Below are positions 55,448 to 64,000 of a stretch of 64,000 bases of DNA, piece by piece. The notes below the pieces were generated by a model that was not told the origin of the DNA, searched no databases, and saw only the letters and a list, made by a program, of their open reading frames with translations. The DNA is from Geomonas propionica (GTDB lineage Bacteria > Desulfobacterota > Desulfuromonadia > Geobacterales > Geobacteraceae). The translations under genes were made by a program, and so were the position numbers. Within the stretch, counting starts at the first letter, position 1. Each line of letters begins with the position of its first letter. The stretch covers positions 62,001 through 126,000 of the forward strand of contig NZ_JAEMHK010000006.1 in assembly GCF_016458235.1 (NCBI RefSeq), read 5' to 3'.

Positions 55448-56575
55448 ATGAAGAACTTGCTGCTGACTCTATGTGCCGTCATTGCCCTCGGCTCCCTGAC
55501 TGGTTGCGCCGCTACGCTGCCGGCCCAACTCCCCGCCGGATTCCAGGTCAAACCCGTTGCCCGCTCCGACTCGGGTACCCCTTTCGATGCCGGACGAAAC
55601 GGCCACTTCGCCACGGTTACCGACGGTACTGTCGCGCTGACCGACCTGCAGGGAAAACGCGTGACGGTGGCGAACGGTGGCGCCAGCGCGCTCAGTTTCT
55701 CTCCCGGCGGCCACAGGCTGGCGGTTGCCCTTGCCACCACTGGGGGGTCCCTGCTCCGCATCGTGGATCTTAACGGGGCAACCCTTGGCGAAACCAAGGT
55801 GGCAGGAAGGATCACCTCCGTCGCCTGGCGTTCCGAAAAAGAGGTGCTCGCCGGAGCGCTCAACATCAGGAAATACAGTTTCGGGTCGCAGATGGTCTCG
55901 CTGCTTTTCCAGTGGGACGGCAGTGGAGTACCTGTCGCCACCACCTTGAACGACGTCACGTTGCGTCCACATGTGGCGAAGCTCCCGGAGCAGTTGTTGT
56001 ATAACCAGCTCTTGATCGCCGTTTCCCCCTACCGCGACGAGATCGCCTTCACCTCTTTGAAGGACCCCCCCCTATTCACCCCCTACTTGAGGGTTTTGAT
56101 CCGCAACCTCGACACCGGTGGGGGGAGCGAAGTGGGGCAGGTGCAGCTCGGGCAAGGAAAGGTGATGTACGCGCCGGACGGCGAGTCGCTTGTAATTGCA
56201 GACACGGACAAGGCCACGCGCAGGATATCGCTGCCGGAAGGTAAGCCGGTTGAAAATTGGCCGAGCGCCGCCGTCAACTCGGCCCTCTCCCCTTCCGGCC
56301 GTTATCTGCTTCTGGACGGCCACCTGTACCGGAAGGAAAAAGCGATAGCCACCTTTCCTGCCGGCTCCAGAGGTGTCTTCGTCCCTGACGGCTCCGCCAT
56401 CGCGGTGAGTTACCAGGGGCAACTGTTCCTCGTCTCCGGGCTGGAGGACGCGGCCGCCCCGGCACCTCCCGCCGACCTCGATCGGGTACTCAGGCTGCGC
56501 CGGCTGCGTAGTCAGGGGCTGATCACCGATCAGGAGTACCAAAAGCAACTGGAAGGCAAGGAGTCGACCCGATGA
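55448..56575 (+). CDS. Lipoprotein with beta-propeller-like domain and SHOCT-like tail
   Basis: A 375-residue product with a lipoprotein signal (MKNLLLTLCAVIALGSLTGC, lipobox LTGC). A region of WD40/TolB-like beta strands follows (for example GASALSFSPGGHRLAVALAT, TSVAWRSEKEVLAG). The C-terminal tail LDRVLRLRRLRSQGLITDQE ends in EYQKQL, the pattern of a SHOCT (short C-terminal) domain. It is probably anchored at the outer membrane or periplasmic face. GGAGG lies 5 bp upstream of the ATG. Its stop overlaps the start of the cytochrome gene by 4 bp, implying a functional pair. Confidence 0.85.
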   Translation: MKNLLLTLCAVIALGSLTGCAATLPAQLPAGFQVKPVARSDSGTPFDAGRNGHFATVTDGTVALTDLQGKRVTVANGGASALSFSPGGHRLAVALATTGGSLLRIVDLNGATLGETKVAGRITSVAWRSEKEVLAGALNIRKYSFGSQMVSLLFQWDGSGVPVATTLNDVTLRPHVAKLPEQLLYNQLLIAVSPYRDEIAFTSLKDPPLFTPYLRVLIRNLDTGGGSEVGQVQLGQGKVMYAPDGESLVIADTDKATRRISLPEGKPVENWPSAAVNSALSPSGRYLLLDGHLYRKEKAIATFPAGSRGVFVPDGSAIAVSYQGQLFLVSGLEDAAAPAPPADLDRVLRLRRLRSQGLITDQEYQKQLEGKESTR

Positions 56576-57840
56576 TGAAGTCACTGATCTGTGCAGTGTT
56601 ACTGCTGTCCGCGCCGGTTCTTGCGGGCGCCGCCGAACCCTGTCTTCCCTGTCATGCCGAGAAAACTCCCGCCGCCGTGGCTCAATGGCAAGGGAGCGCC
56701 CACGCGAAGGCCGGAGTCGGCTGTGAGAAGTGCCACGGCAGCGACCACGACAAGATCGTGAAGGGCGAGGCCAAGGTGGGAATGAAAGTCTGTGCCCCCT
56801 GCCACCAGAAGGCATACCAGGAACATCGCGCCAGCCGTCACGGCATGGGGCTGCACTCCGGGTGGGGTTGCACCAGGAACCTCTCCGACCGCAAGCCGGG
56901 CGAGTGCCGTTTCTGCCACGAAGAAGGAGACGAGGCGCCGCGCTCGGACGTGCAGTGCGCCCGGTTCCTGAAGCAGTCGCCGGAGATGGCGGAGATCGGC
57001 TGCAATTACTGTCACAGCGTCGAGGACGCCTGCGACTCCTGCCACTCCAAGCACATGACCGACCTGAAGATCGTGCGCGATCCCAACTCGTGCGCCAAGT
57101 GTCACATGGGGCCGGACCACCCGCAGTGGGAGATGTGGCAGACCTCGCTGCACGGCACGCTCAACGCCAGCACCGGCAGGAAGACCGGGCCCGACTGCCA
57201 GACCTGCCACATGCCCAAGGGGACCCACAACGTTTCCATCGGCATCACCATGAATTCCGGCGGCGTCCCCTACCCCGCCGCCAAGGCGCAGCCGGCCCGA
57301 GGCGACATGGTCAACATCTGCAGCGACTGCCACGCCCCCTCCTTCGCCAGGAAAGAGCTGGAGCGCGGGGACCAGGTGCGCAGCCAGAGCATCGCCATCC
57401 TGAAGGAAGCGGAGCACGTCATCTGGGATCTGAACGACCGGGGGCTCCTCGATCCGATGCCCGAAAACCGCCCGCCACACCCGTTGAGCGGGCAGCGTCT
57501 GGTGACCGACAGCCAGATGCTCTACGAGGACACCTCCCACATCGAGCGGCTCTTCTTCAAGATGAAGAAGTACGACTACGCCCGCACCGTCAAGGGGGCC
57601 TATCACCAGAACCCGGCTTACACCCACTGGTACGGCAACGCCGAGTTGAAGATGGACCTGGTGGACATCAAGAGTGAGGCGAGCCGACTGAAAGAGCGGG
57701 GGAAAAAGGGAGAGAGCAAGGCAGCCGCTCCCGGCGCCGAAGACGAGCTGAAGGTGTTGAAGAAAAAGTTCGAAAGAGGCGCGCTGAGCGAAGCGGAGTA
57801 CGCCAGAGAGAAGGGGAAGGTGCTGGAGAAGATGAGGTAA
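56572..57840 (+). CDS. Multihaem cytochrome c related to hydroxylamine oxidoreductase, nine CXXCH, SHOCT-like tail
   Basis: A 422-residue exported cytochrome. After a signal peptide (cleavage about residue 20) there are nine CXXCH sites at about 24, 51, 74, 112, 144, 154, 174, 209 and 250. The spacing and the segment GSAHAKAGVGCEKCHG match the HAO family (classic HAO has eight haems). The C-terminal helical region (about 255-370) with AYTHWYGNAELKMDLVDIKS is also HAO-like. The last 35 residues (ELKVLKKKFERGALSEAEYA...) form a SHOCT-like tail similar to that of the preceding lipoprotein. Likely roles are periplasmic nitrite or hydroxylamine chemistry or electron relay; the reaction is not assignable from sequence alone. 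Confidence 0.9.
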   Translation: MMKSLICAVLLLSAPVLAGAAEPCLPCHAEKTPAAVAQWQGSAHAKAGVGCEKCHGSDHDKIVKGEAKVGMKVCAPCHQKAYQEHRASRHGMGLHSGWGCTRNLSDRKPGECRFCHEEGDEAPRSDVQCARFLKQSPEMAEIGCNYCHSVEDACDSCHSKHMTDLKIVRDPNSCAKCHMGPDHPQWEMWQTSLHGTLNASTGRKTGPDCQTCHMPKGTHNVSIGITMNSGGVPYPAAKAQPARGDMVNICSDCHAPSFARKELERGDQVRSQSIAILKEAEHVIWDLNDRGLLDPMPENRPPHPLSGQRLVTDSQMLYEDTSHIERLFFKMKKYDYARTVKGAYHQNPAYTHWYGNAELKMDLVDIKSEASRLKERGKKGESKAAAPGAEDELKVLKKKFERGALSEAEYAREKGKVLEKMR

Positions 57841-57851
57841 ACCGTTCACAA

Positions 57852-57971
57852 GGAGAAAATCTGAGGACTTCTGAGAAAGGCAAAGCGAGAGAAGCTAAAG
57901 CAAAGTCAAAAGACTTTAGGTTTACCTTCAAAAGCCTTTCGGGTGTTCTCAGATTTTCTCAGATTTTCTCC
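57852..57971. repeat. Long imperfect hairpin with TCTGAG/CTCAGA units
   Basis: GGAGAAAATCTGAG (57852-57865) is perfectly inverted as CTCAGATTTTCTCC (57958-57971), and a second CTCAGATTTTCTC sits at 57948-57960. It lies just after the cytochrome gene and could terminate its transcript. Confidence 0.85.
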
Positions 57972-58084
57972 GTGGCCAATGGTTTTGACTCTTTGGGCTT
58001 TTTAACTTGCCCCCCAAGGGCAAAAGGTGTATCCATGCTGTCCCCGCTCGCGCGGGACAAGAAATGCAAGAAGGAGAATCATCG

Positions 58085-59281
58085 ATGGGCATCCTCGCCA
58101 ACACAGTAAGCGTCTGCCACTTCAAGGTTCAGGGGGATCTCCCGCAACAGGACGAACTCCACGCCTGGGTCACCAAGCAACTGGCAGCGAACAAGTTCAA
58201 CCCGATCGATCAGGGCACCGAGGAAATGTCGGTGGGCTGGGTGCACCTGGACGATCCTAGAATCGCCGAGTTCGACTCCCCCGCGGCCTGCTGCCGCGAG
58301 CACTACTTCATGTTCACCCTGCGCCGCGACAAGCGCGCCGTCCCCTCCGCGGTACTGAAGGCGCACCTGGAGAAGGCCAAGGAGGAATTCCTGGCGGAAA
58401 ACCCCGGCTTCGCCAAGGTCCCCAAGCAGAAAAGGGAGGACCTCAAGGAGGCGGTGCACGCGATGCTGCTGTCGCAGACCCTGCCCACCCCGGCCACCTA
58501 CGACGCGGTCTGGGACACCAAGAACGGCATCCTCACCTTCAGCTCGCTCTCGCCCAAGGTCATCGAACTGTTCGAGGACATGTTCAAGAAGACCTTCGAG
58601 GGGCTCAGGGTTTCCGCGTTCCATCCCTACGCCCGCGCCGAAAGCGTGCTCGACGACGGCAACAAGGTGCTGCTGGCGCAGGCCAACAAGGCCGGCGGCG
58701 ACAACTACCTGGAACTGATCAAGGAAAACCAGTGGCTCGGCACCGACTTCATGCTCTGGCTCATGTACCAGACCATGAACGAGTCCTCCGAGTACACCGT
58801 AAACCAGGCAGGCGTGCTGCTCGCCCAAGAAGCGTTCGTGGCCTACCTTGACGATCGCGTAGTGCTCCTTGGTTCAGGTGAGAACGGCGCGCAGAAGATC
58901 ACTGTCGCCGGCCCGCAGGACCACTTCAACGAGGTGAGAAGCGCGCTCTTGAACAAGAAGCAGATCACCGAGGCGACGCTGCACATGGAGGCGGGGGACG
59001 ACCATTACAAGCTGACCCTGAAGGGGGAGCTGTTCCACTTCGCCTCCTTCAAGTCGCCGGCGGTCCAGCTGGAGAAGGACAGCACGGTGGACGAGGCGAT
59101 GGAGCGGGAAGCGGTCTTCTTTGAGAGGATGCTGCTGCTTGAGAAAGGGACCCAGCTCTTCGACTCGGTGTTCGCCACCTTCCTGAAACTGAGGCTCGGC
59201 AAGGAGTGGGAGGAGCAGGCAACGGCGATCCAGAAATGGCTCAACGTCTGCACCTACTGCAACAGCCAGCTTAATTCCTAA
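58085..59281 (+). CDS. RdgC-like recombination-associated protein
   Basis: A 398-residue protein resembling RdgC, a ring-shaped DNA-binding protein that limits RecA function. Support includes the N-terminal SVCHFKVQGDLPQQDEL, the VGWVHLDDPRIAEFDSP strand, FMFTLRRDKRAVPSAVLKAH, and the C-terminal region with WNVCTYCNSQ-like ending (WLNVCTYCNSQ). It is longer than E. coli RdgC (about 300), mainly in the C-terminal half, so it may be a divergent subfamily; the symbol is withheld. The start at 58085 has AAGGAGAA upstream. Flanked on both sides by hairpin repeats. Confidence 0.78.
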   Translation: MGILANTVSVCHFKVQGDLPQQDELHAWVTKQLAANKFNPIDQGTEEMSVGWVHLDDPRIAEFDSPAACCREHYFMFTLRRDKRAVPSAVLKAHLEKAKEEFLAENPGFAKVPKQKREDLKEAVHAMLLSQTLPTPATYDAVWDTKNGILTFSSLSPKVIELFEDMFKKTFEGLRVSAFHPYARAESVLDDGNKVLLAQANKAGGDNYLELIKENQWLGTDFMLWLMYQTMNESSEYTVNQAGVLLAQEAFVAYLDDRVVLLGSGENGAQKITVAGPQDHFNEVRSALLNKKQITEATLHMEAGDDHYKLTLKGELFHFASFKSPAVQLEKDSTVDEAMEREAVFFERMLLLEKGTQLFDSVFATFLKLRLGKEWEEQATAIQKWLNVCTYCNSQLNS

Positions 59282-59290
59282 AACACCAAA

Positions 59291-59412
59291 ACGGTTACGC
59301 GAAGAACACGAAGCAGTCGCGAAGGGCGCGAAGAAAAAGCTTTTTGGGGTTACCCCTAGAAGGCTTTTCCTCGCGCCCTTCGCGCGTTCTCGGCGTACTT
59401 TGCTAACCGCTT
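59291..59412. repeat. Long imperfect hairpin with CGCGAAG units
   Basis: CGCGAAGGGCGCGA (59319-59332) is perfectly inverted as TCGCGCCCTTCGCG (59372-59385); outer arms CGGTTA (59293-59298) and TAACCG (59405-59410) extend the stem. It lies between the convergent RdgC-like gene and mnmA. Confidence 0.85.
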
Positions 59413-59419
59413 ATTGTCT

Positions 59420-60487
59420 TTAAAGCGCCTTGACGATGCGGCCGCCGCCGACCAGCTCGTCGCCCTGGTAGAACACCACCGACTGCCCCGCTGTCACCGA
59501 CTTCTGCGGCTCGGCAAAAAAGACTTCGCCCATCCCCTCGCCCAAGAGCTTCACCCGACACGCGATCGGCTCCTGACGGTAGCGGATCTTGCAGGTGGTC
59601 TCGACGACGTCCCCCTCGACCGGAACCACCCAGTTCAGATCGCACGCCACCAGCCCGGGAGCGAACAATCCCCCGACCTCGCCCACCACGACCCTCGCCT
59701 CGGCGGCGTCGATGGCGACCACGTACAACGGCTCTTTCCAGGCGATGCCCAATCCCCTTCTCTGCCCGATGGTGTAACGGTGGGTGCCGTTGTGGCGCCC
59801 GAGCACGGTACCGTCCACGTGGACGATCTCGCCGCTTCTGCCATCAAGCCCGCCGTCCTTTTCCAGGAAGGCGACGTAGTCGTCACCGGGGACGAAGCAG
59901 ATCTCCTGGCTGTCGCTTTTTTGCGCCACCGGGATGCCGAAGCCCTCGGCCAGCCTTCTCACCTCGTCCTTGCTCGGCATGTCACCCAGCGGAAAGATCA
60001 CGCGGGCCAGCTGCCGTTGGGTGAGGGTGTAAAGAAAATAGGACTGGTCCTTAGCGAGGTAGGCCGCCTTCAAGAGGTGCCAGGTCCCGTTTTGGTCCCT
60101 GCTGGTCCTCACGTAATGCCCGGTGGCAAGGTAGTCGGCGCCCACTTCCAGCGCCTTGTCCAGGAGCAGCCCGAATTTAACGAACTTGTTGCAGCGCACG
60201 CACGGGTTCGGGGTCTCGCCGGCTACGTACTGGGCGCGGAAGTCGTCCATGATGAGGCGGCCGAATTCCTCCTGCAGGTGCACTTGGTGAAACTCTATGC
60301 CGAGATACTCCGCCACGATCTGGGCGTCACCCTTGGCGTGCGGGTCCTCGCCTTCCCGGTTGAAGAGCTTCATGTTGATGCCGATCACCTCCGCCCCCTG
60401 CTCTTTCAGAAGCGCCGCGACCGTCGATGAATCCACGCCGCCGCTCATGGCGACGGCTACCTTCTTGCCTTTATACTCTGCTGACAT
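59420..60487 (-). CDS. mnmA: tRNA-specific 2-thiouridylase
   Basis: Thiolates U34 of tRNA-Lys, -Glu and -Gln. The 355-residue product has the ATP-pyrophosphatase P-loop VAVAMSGGVDSSTVAALL, the first catalytic cysteine in GETPNPCVRCNKFVKF, DQSYFLYTL, and the persulfide cysteine in SQEICFVPG. The C-terminal beta barrel is intact. The start at 60487 is usual (MSAEYKGKKVAVAMSGG). It ends at a hairpin repeat. Confidence 0.97.
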   Translation of the reverse strand: MSAEYKGKKVAVAMSGGVDSSTVAALLKEQGAEVIGINMKLFNREGEDPHAKGDAQIVAEYLGIEFHQVHLQEEFGRLIMDDFRAQYVAGETPNPCVRCNKFVKFGLLLDKALEVGADYLATGHYVRTSRDQNGTWHLLKAAYLAKDQSYFLYTLTQRQLARVIFPLGDMPSKDEVRRLAEGFGIPVAQKSDSQEICFVPGDDYVAFLEKDGGLDGRSGEIVHVDGTVLGRHNGTHRYTIGQRRGLGIAWKEPLYVVAIDAAEARVVVGEVGGLFAPGLVACDLNWVVPVEGDVVETTCKIRYRQEPIACRVKLLGEGMGEVFFAEPQKSVTAGQSVVFYQGDELVGGGRIVKAL

Positions 60488-60695
60488 ATCCGCTCCGTTG
60501 TGCTGCTGTTTGCCGCGCGTTCATAGTTGACCGAATCGCCGCTGCAAGGCAACCTTTTTCTCCTCAACGCACCCTCATCTCCGGCCGCAATACCGGCGCT
60601 CAAGTTCCAGCGCAACCAGCCGATTTGTATTGTTAAGGGTCGGCCGGGTGGATTAAACTGACCCCTGGCCAGAGCCCAGCACAAGGAGAATCGTC

Positions 60696-61526
60696 ATGCC
60701 CCTGTCGCTCACCATCAGGCGTCTGCTGACTAATCAGCCCATCGACCTCCCCGTCTTCCATCCCATTGCGGTGCACATCCTGCACCTTTTGCAGACTCCT
60801 GACTTCACCATGACCCAGGTCACCGATCTCGCCAACGAGGACCAGTCCCTGGCGGGGCAGATCCTGAAGTTGGCCAACTCACCCATGTACATCGGCCGGG
60901 TCCGGACCGAGACCATCAAGGAGGCGGTGGTCAGGCTGGGGGGGCAGGAAATCGCCAACCTCGCCATGGCAGCGTCGCAGGCGAGCCTGCACACGTCAGA
61001 AAACAGGACCATCAACAGCTTCCTGCAATCGCTTTGGCTGCACAGCCACGCCTGCGCCTTGGGGAGCCGGTGGCTCGCGCGCCACGCGGGATACCCGCAG
61101 CACAGTGATCAGGCTTACATGGCCGGGCTACTGCACGACATCGGCAAGCTGTACCTGTTGAAGGCGTTGGAGCGGCTGAACCAGATGGGGGTGGCGCACG
61201 CGGCGCTCGAGGAGGACCTGCTGCTGGAGATCTTCGCCGAACTGCACGTCGAGCAGGGGTGCCGGCTCATGGAACACTGGAATATGCCCAAGGTCTATTA
61301 CAACGTGGTCGCCAACCACCACGACGACAACTTCGACACCCAGGACATCGTGCTGACTGTGGTGCGGCTGGTGAACAAGGCGTGCAAGATGAAGGGGATC
61401 GGGCTTGTGCACGAGCCGGAGATCGACCTCGCCGAGCAGACCGAGGCGGCCATACTGCAGCTTAGCGACGAAGAGATGGACGATCTGCTGGATGTTCTGG
61501 AGGATTCTCAGGAACTTGTGCTGTAG
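60696..61526 (+). CDS. HDOD domain protein
   Basis: A 276-residue single-domain HDOD protein (about 15-215), a degenerate HD-type signalling domain. Hallmarks are FTMTQVTDLANEDQSLAGQI, ILKLANSPMY, GLLHDIGKLYLL (here the HD pair is retained) and VANHHDDN. A C-terminal helix rich in Glu and Leu follows (SDEEMDDLLDVLEDSQ). Such proteins act in stress or motility signalling. AAGGAG lies 6 bp upstream of the ATG. Its 3' end overlaps the convergent Nudix gene by 19 bp. Confidence 0.93.
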   Translation: MPLSLTIRRLLTNQPIDLPVFHPIAVHILHLLQTPDFTMTQVTDLANEDQSLAGQILKLANSPMYIGRVRTETIKEAVVRLGGQEIANLAMAASQASLHTSENRTINSFLQSLWLHSHACALGSRWLARHAGYPQHSDQAYMAGLLHDIGKLYLLKALERLNQMGVAHAALEEDLLLEIFAELHVEQGCRLMEHWNMPKVYYNVVANHHDDNFDTQDIVLTVVRLVNKACKMKGIGLVHEPEIDLAEQTEAAILQLSDEEMDDLLDVLEDSQELVL

Positions 61527-61924
61527 GAATTTTGATACTCCAGGATGATGGGGAGGTCGGCGTCGGCCCACTCCAGCTCCAGCATCCGCTCCGGCAGCAG
61601 CCAGGTCATAGCGGAATGCTCGTGCAGGGTGATGTCGCCGGAAACGATGCTGCAGACGTACGGATAGAGGGTCACGTCGAAGGTCGGGTAGCTGTGGGTG
61701 GCCGGCGTGAGGGCGCGCCCCACCGCTATCTCCACTCCCATTTCCTCCACAAGCTCACGTTTCAGGCATTCCTCGCGCCCCTCTCCGGGCTCTATCTTCC
61801 CACCGGGAAACTCCCACCTCAAAGGCAGGTTCATGGACGCGCTGCGCCGGGCCGACAGTACCAGCCCATCACGCTCGATGATGGCGCAGGCTACGTGGAC
61901 GTGTTTTCGCTCTAGTTGTGTCAT
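61508..61924 (-). CDS. Nudix hydrolase, MutT-type (8-oxo-dGTP diphosphatase-like)
   Basis: A 138-residue enzyme with a complete Nudix box: GGKIEPGEGREECLKRELVE followed by EMG. The N-terminal HVHVACAIIERDGLVLSARR and WEFPGGK match the MutT/CTP-pyrophosphohydrolase group that sanitises oxidised nucleotides. Catalytic Glu residues are present. A divergent-looking 38-bp gap separates it from the kinase gene ending at 61963 on the same strand. Confidence 0.92.
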   Translation of the reverse strand: MTQLERKHVHVACAIIERDGLVLSARRSASMNLPLRWEFPGGKIEPGEGREECLKRELVEEMGVEIAVGRALTPATHSYPTFDVTLYPYVCSIVSGDITLHEHSAMTWLLPERMLELEWADADLPIILEYQNSYSTSS

Positions 61925-61962
61925 GACGCAGCACTATAGCATCTTTGGCCGGCCCAACACAG

Positions 61963-63096
61963 CTAATTTGGGGTAGACAGGACGCCATCGGCCTCCGGCA
62001 GCACCAGCGGGATCTGCAACTGGAATACCGAGCCGCCGCCGGGGGCGTTCTCGGCCCAGATGCTGCCGTCCAACAGCTCGGTCATGCGCCGCGCCAGGGT
62101 GAGTCCGAGCCCGAGGCCGGGGTAGGAGCGGGTGATGGAACCGTCGGACTGGGTGAAGTCGCTGAAAATGCGATCCAGGTCCGCCTGGTCGATGCCGACG
62201 CCGGTGTCCGAGATGGAGAACTGGAGCATCTGCTCCCCCGCGATTTCCTGCTGCCGCACCTCCAGCCCGACGGCACCCGCGGGCGTGAACTTGACCGCGT
62301 TGCCGAGCAGCATGGTGAGCACCTTGTGCAGCATCCCCTGGTCAGTGACGATCACCTCCGGCAGCGCGGGCTCGATGTGGACGTTGAAGGTGAGCCCTTT
62401 GCCGTCGGCCATGGCCCGAGCCTCCATGGTCACGGTGTCCATGAAACTCTGCAGATGGAAGGTGGCGTTCTCCGGCGCTCCCCCCTCCCCTTCCAGGCGG
62501 CTGGTCTCGATCAGGTCTTCGACGATCCCCAACAGCCTTGCCGCCGATTTTTGCACCATGCCCAGGTACTTCCGCTTGTTGTCGTCCTCCTCCTGGTTGA
62601 GCACCAGATCGGTCATGCCGATGATCGGGGTGAGCGGCGTGCGCAGCTCGTGGCTCACGCTGCGCAGGAATTCCTTCTTGGCGCGGTCGGCAGCGCTTGC
62701 CAGCGTCTCCAAAAGGTCGCGGTAGCGCTTCAGCTCCAAGTGGTTCTTCACCCGGGCCCGGACGATGTGCGGGCTGATCGGCTTGGTGAGATAGTCTATC
62801 GCCCCCAGTTCGAGCCCCTTGATTTCCTGCTCCTCCTCAATCATGGCGGTCACGAAGATGACAGGGATGTCGCGCGTGGAGGGATCGCCCTTCAGGATGC
62901 GGCAGAGGTCGAATCCGTCCATCCCGGGCATCATGATGTCAAGAAGGATCAGGTCCGGCTTATCGGCGCGGATCAGTTCCAGGGCGTCCAGGCCGCTGGT
63001 GGCGAAGAACAGTTCGTAGTCGTCCCCGAGGCTTTCGCTCAGGATCTCGATGTTGGCGGGGGTGTCGTCGACTATCATCACCGTCTGGCGTTTCAT
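61963..63096 (-). CDS. Receiver-histidine kinase hybrid
   Basis: A 377-residue protein with an N-terminal receiver (1-120: [11 protein letters not shown], phosphoacceptor Asp53, Lys105) and a C-terminal kinase module (His[17 protein letters not shown] with His149, N box, DTGVGID, GLGLGL). The receiver-first order suggests it takes phosphate from, or is tuned by, another kinase. Its ATG overlaps the stop of the preceding hybrid kinase by 4 bp, so the two are coupled and probably work as one relay. The frame is open well upstream, but the receiver start and the overlap fix the ATG at 63096. Confidence 0.93.
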   Translation of the reverse strand: MKRQTVMIVDDTPANIEILSESLGDDYELFFATSGLDALELIRADKPDLILLDIMMPGMDGFDLCRILKGDPSTRDIPVIFVTAMIEEEQEIKGLELGAIDYLTKPISPHIVRARVKNHLELKRYRDLLETLASAADRAKKEFLRSVSHELRTPLTPIIGMTDLVLNQEEDDNKRKYLGMVQKSAARLLGIVEDLIETSRLEGEGGAPENATFHLQSFMDTVTMEARAMADGKGLTFNVHIEPALPEVIVTDQGMLHKVLTMLLGNAVKFTPAGAVGLEVRQQEIAGEQMLQFSISDTGVGIDQADLDRIFSDFTQSDGSITRSYPGLGLGLTLARRMTELLDGSIWAENAPGGGSVFQLQIPLVLPEADGVLSTPN

Positions 63097-64000
63097 AGCT
63101 GCTCCCTGTTGTCGGTGTGGAACTGTTGCGCTGCCGGGAAAATGGACAGCAGCTGACGAGCCTTTCTGAAATCGAGCTTTTCCATGCACCCCTGGAGCGC
63201 CTGCAGCTCCTTGGCGCAGCTGCCACGCGGCACCTCGCGGCAGAAGTTCTCGAACTGTCTCTTGGCGTCCAGGCTGTTTCTGGCCAGCAGGCGTTCGAGC
63301 TTCGCCTTCTCGGCCGCGAACCGATCCGGCTCGAAACGACCCTCGGACGCCGTCCGCACCGGGTGCGCCACCGGGGCGGAAGCCGGCATCGATTCCGACT
63401 TCTGAGCGACGGCCCGCGCCAGGGCCCGGATCATGCCGTCCACCAGCAGCGAAGGGCGCACCGAAACGGGATAGACCGCGCTCAGTCCCCATTCGTCACC
63501 CAGTTGCCGCACCGCCTCCAACTGCTCCGGCGGCACCGTGGCAAGGACCGGCACCTCCCCGTGGTACCGGCTCGAGATGCTGCGGGAGAGCTGCTCCAAT
63601 CCATCTTCGCCGGCAGTGACGGCGTCGACCACCACCATGTCGAAAGGGGCCTGCCCAGCCGGGGCGGCCTTGATCGCCTCGCTGGCCGCCGCCAAGGTCG
63701 GCACCGCCTGCAGGTCGATCGGCATCCCCTGCAACATCTCCGCGACCCCTTCCACCGCCGCGGGATTGCCGTCCAGCACCAGGAGCCTCAGGTTGCGCAG
63801 CTCCTCTTCCCGCGCCTCCGGGATCGCCTTCCCGGCAGCCGGAACTGCGAAGCCCACCGTAAAGGAAAAGCTGCTCCCCGCGCCGGGAATGCTCTGCACC
63901 TTCAGCTCCCCCCCCATCAGTTCGACCAGCTGCCGGCTGATGGAGAGACCGAGACCGGTGCCGCCGTAGCGGCGCGTGGTGGAACTATCCGCCTGGGTAA
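63093..64000 (-). CDS. Hybrid histidine kinase, 5' part outside the window
   Basis: Only the C-terminal 302 residues are present. They begin inside the HATPase domain ([20 protein letters not shown]), followed by a receiver-like domain (about 60-180 of the visible part). Its acidic pair is degenerate (VLDGN instead of DD) although the phosphoacceptor position VVVD is kept. The last part is a helical Hpt-like or linker domain ([27 protein letters not shown]). No stop codon occurs upstream to base 64000. Coupled by 4 bp to the receiver-kinase gene. Confidence 0.9.
   Translation of the reverse strand, partial: TQADSSTTRRYGGTGLGLSISRQLVELMGGELKVQSIPGAGSSFSFTVGFAVPAAGKAIPEAREEELRNLRLLVLDGNPAAVEGVAEMLQGMPIDLQAVPTLAAASEAIKAAPAGQAPFDMVVVDAVTAGEDGLEQLSRSISSRYHGEVPVLATVPPEQLEAVRQLGDEWGLSAVYPVSVRPSLLVDGMIRALARAVAQKSESMPASAPVAHPVRTASEGRFEPDRFAAEKAKLERLLARNSLDAKRQFENFCREVPRGSCAKELQALQGCMEKLDFRKARQLLSIFPAAQQFHTDNREQL

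Overview
The window (about 60 % GC by eye, no mobile element, no CRISPR array) reads as chromosomal DNA of a Geobacteraceae bacterium, most like the Geomonas / Citrifermentans / Geobacter bemidjiensis group. The signs are a two-component signalling load (PAS kinases, sigma-54 activators, GGDEF-EAL), a GEMM-I riboswitch of the type described from Geobacter, a multihaem c-type cytochrome, a HdrD/NarI-like Fe-S oxidoreductase, PFOR with SucCD and malic enzyme, and the linked set pheA-tyrA-aroA-cmk-ispH-rpsA-ihfB. The genus is an inference from recognition, not from a database search.

Layout. 1-5.4 kb: gmk (cut by the window edge), yicC and galE as one minus-strand unit, then pyk, tag and a secreted coiled-coil protein. 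5.4-10.2 kb: a PAS-GGDEF-EAL protein whose leader carries a GEMM-I (probably 3',3'-cGAMP-type) riboswitch overlapping an intrinsic terminator, preceded by a PAS histidine kinase and a Sel1-repeat protein. 10.2-17.2 kb: a sigma-54 activator, a PpiC-type lipoprotein foldase, small secreted proteins, an overlooked 54-aa gene with a near-consensus promoter, a CHAD protein, an M28 peptidase and a DUF4124 protein. 17.2-31 kb is a carbon block: sucC-sucD, a 53-aa ribbon-helix-helix gene, PFOR, malic enzyme, DctA, and a kinase/sigma-54 activator pair. DctA has a visible -24/-12 promoter and two tandem palindromes as probable enhancer sites. Together these genes would import C4-dicarboxylates and feed them through pyruvate and acetyl-CoA.

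31-42 kb: a HdrD/NarI-like membrane oxidoreductase, a DUF523-DUF1722 protein, a large hybrid kinase, a second EF-G that appears to start at AUU, a BON protein and small stress-type genes. 42-49.5 kb: the aromatic amino acid / isoprenoid / translation operon, ending in a tRNA-Leu(UAA). 49.5-60.5 kb: a MacAB-like efflux operon, DUF503, a lipoprotein plus nine-haem HAO-like cytochrome pair, RdgC and MnmA, separated by an unusual set of long imperfect intergenic hairpins. 60.7-64 kb: an HDOD protein, a Nudix hydrolase and two overlapping hybrid-kinase genes, the last cut by the window edge.

The most interesting items are the riboswitch/terminator switch in front of a c-di-GMP enzyme, the AUU-initiated EF-G paralogue, the dctA enhancer architecture, and the SHOCT-tailed HAO-like cytochrome pair.
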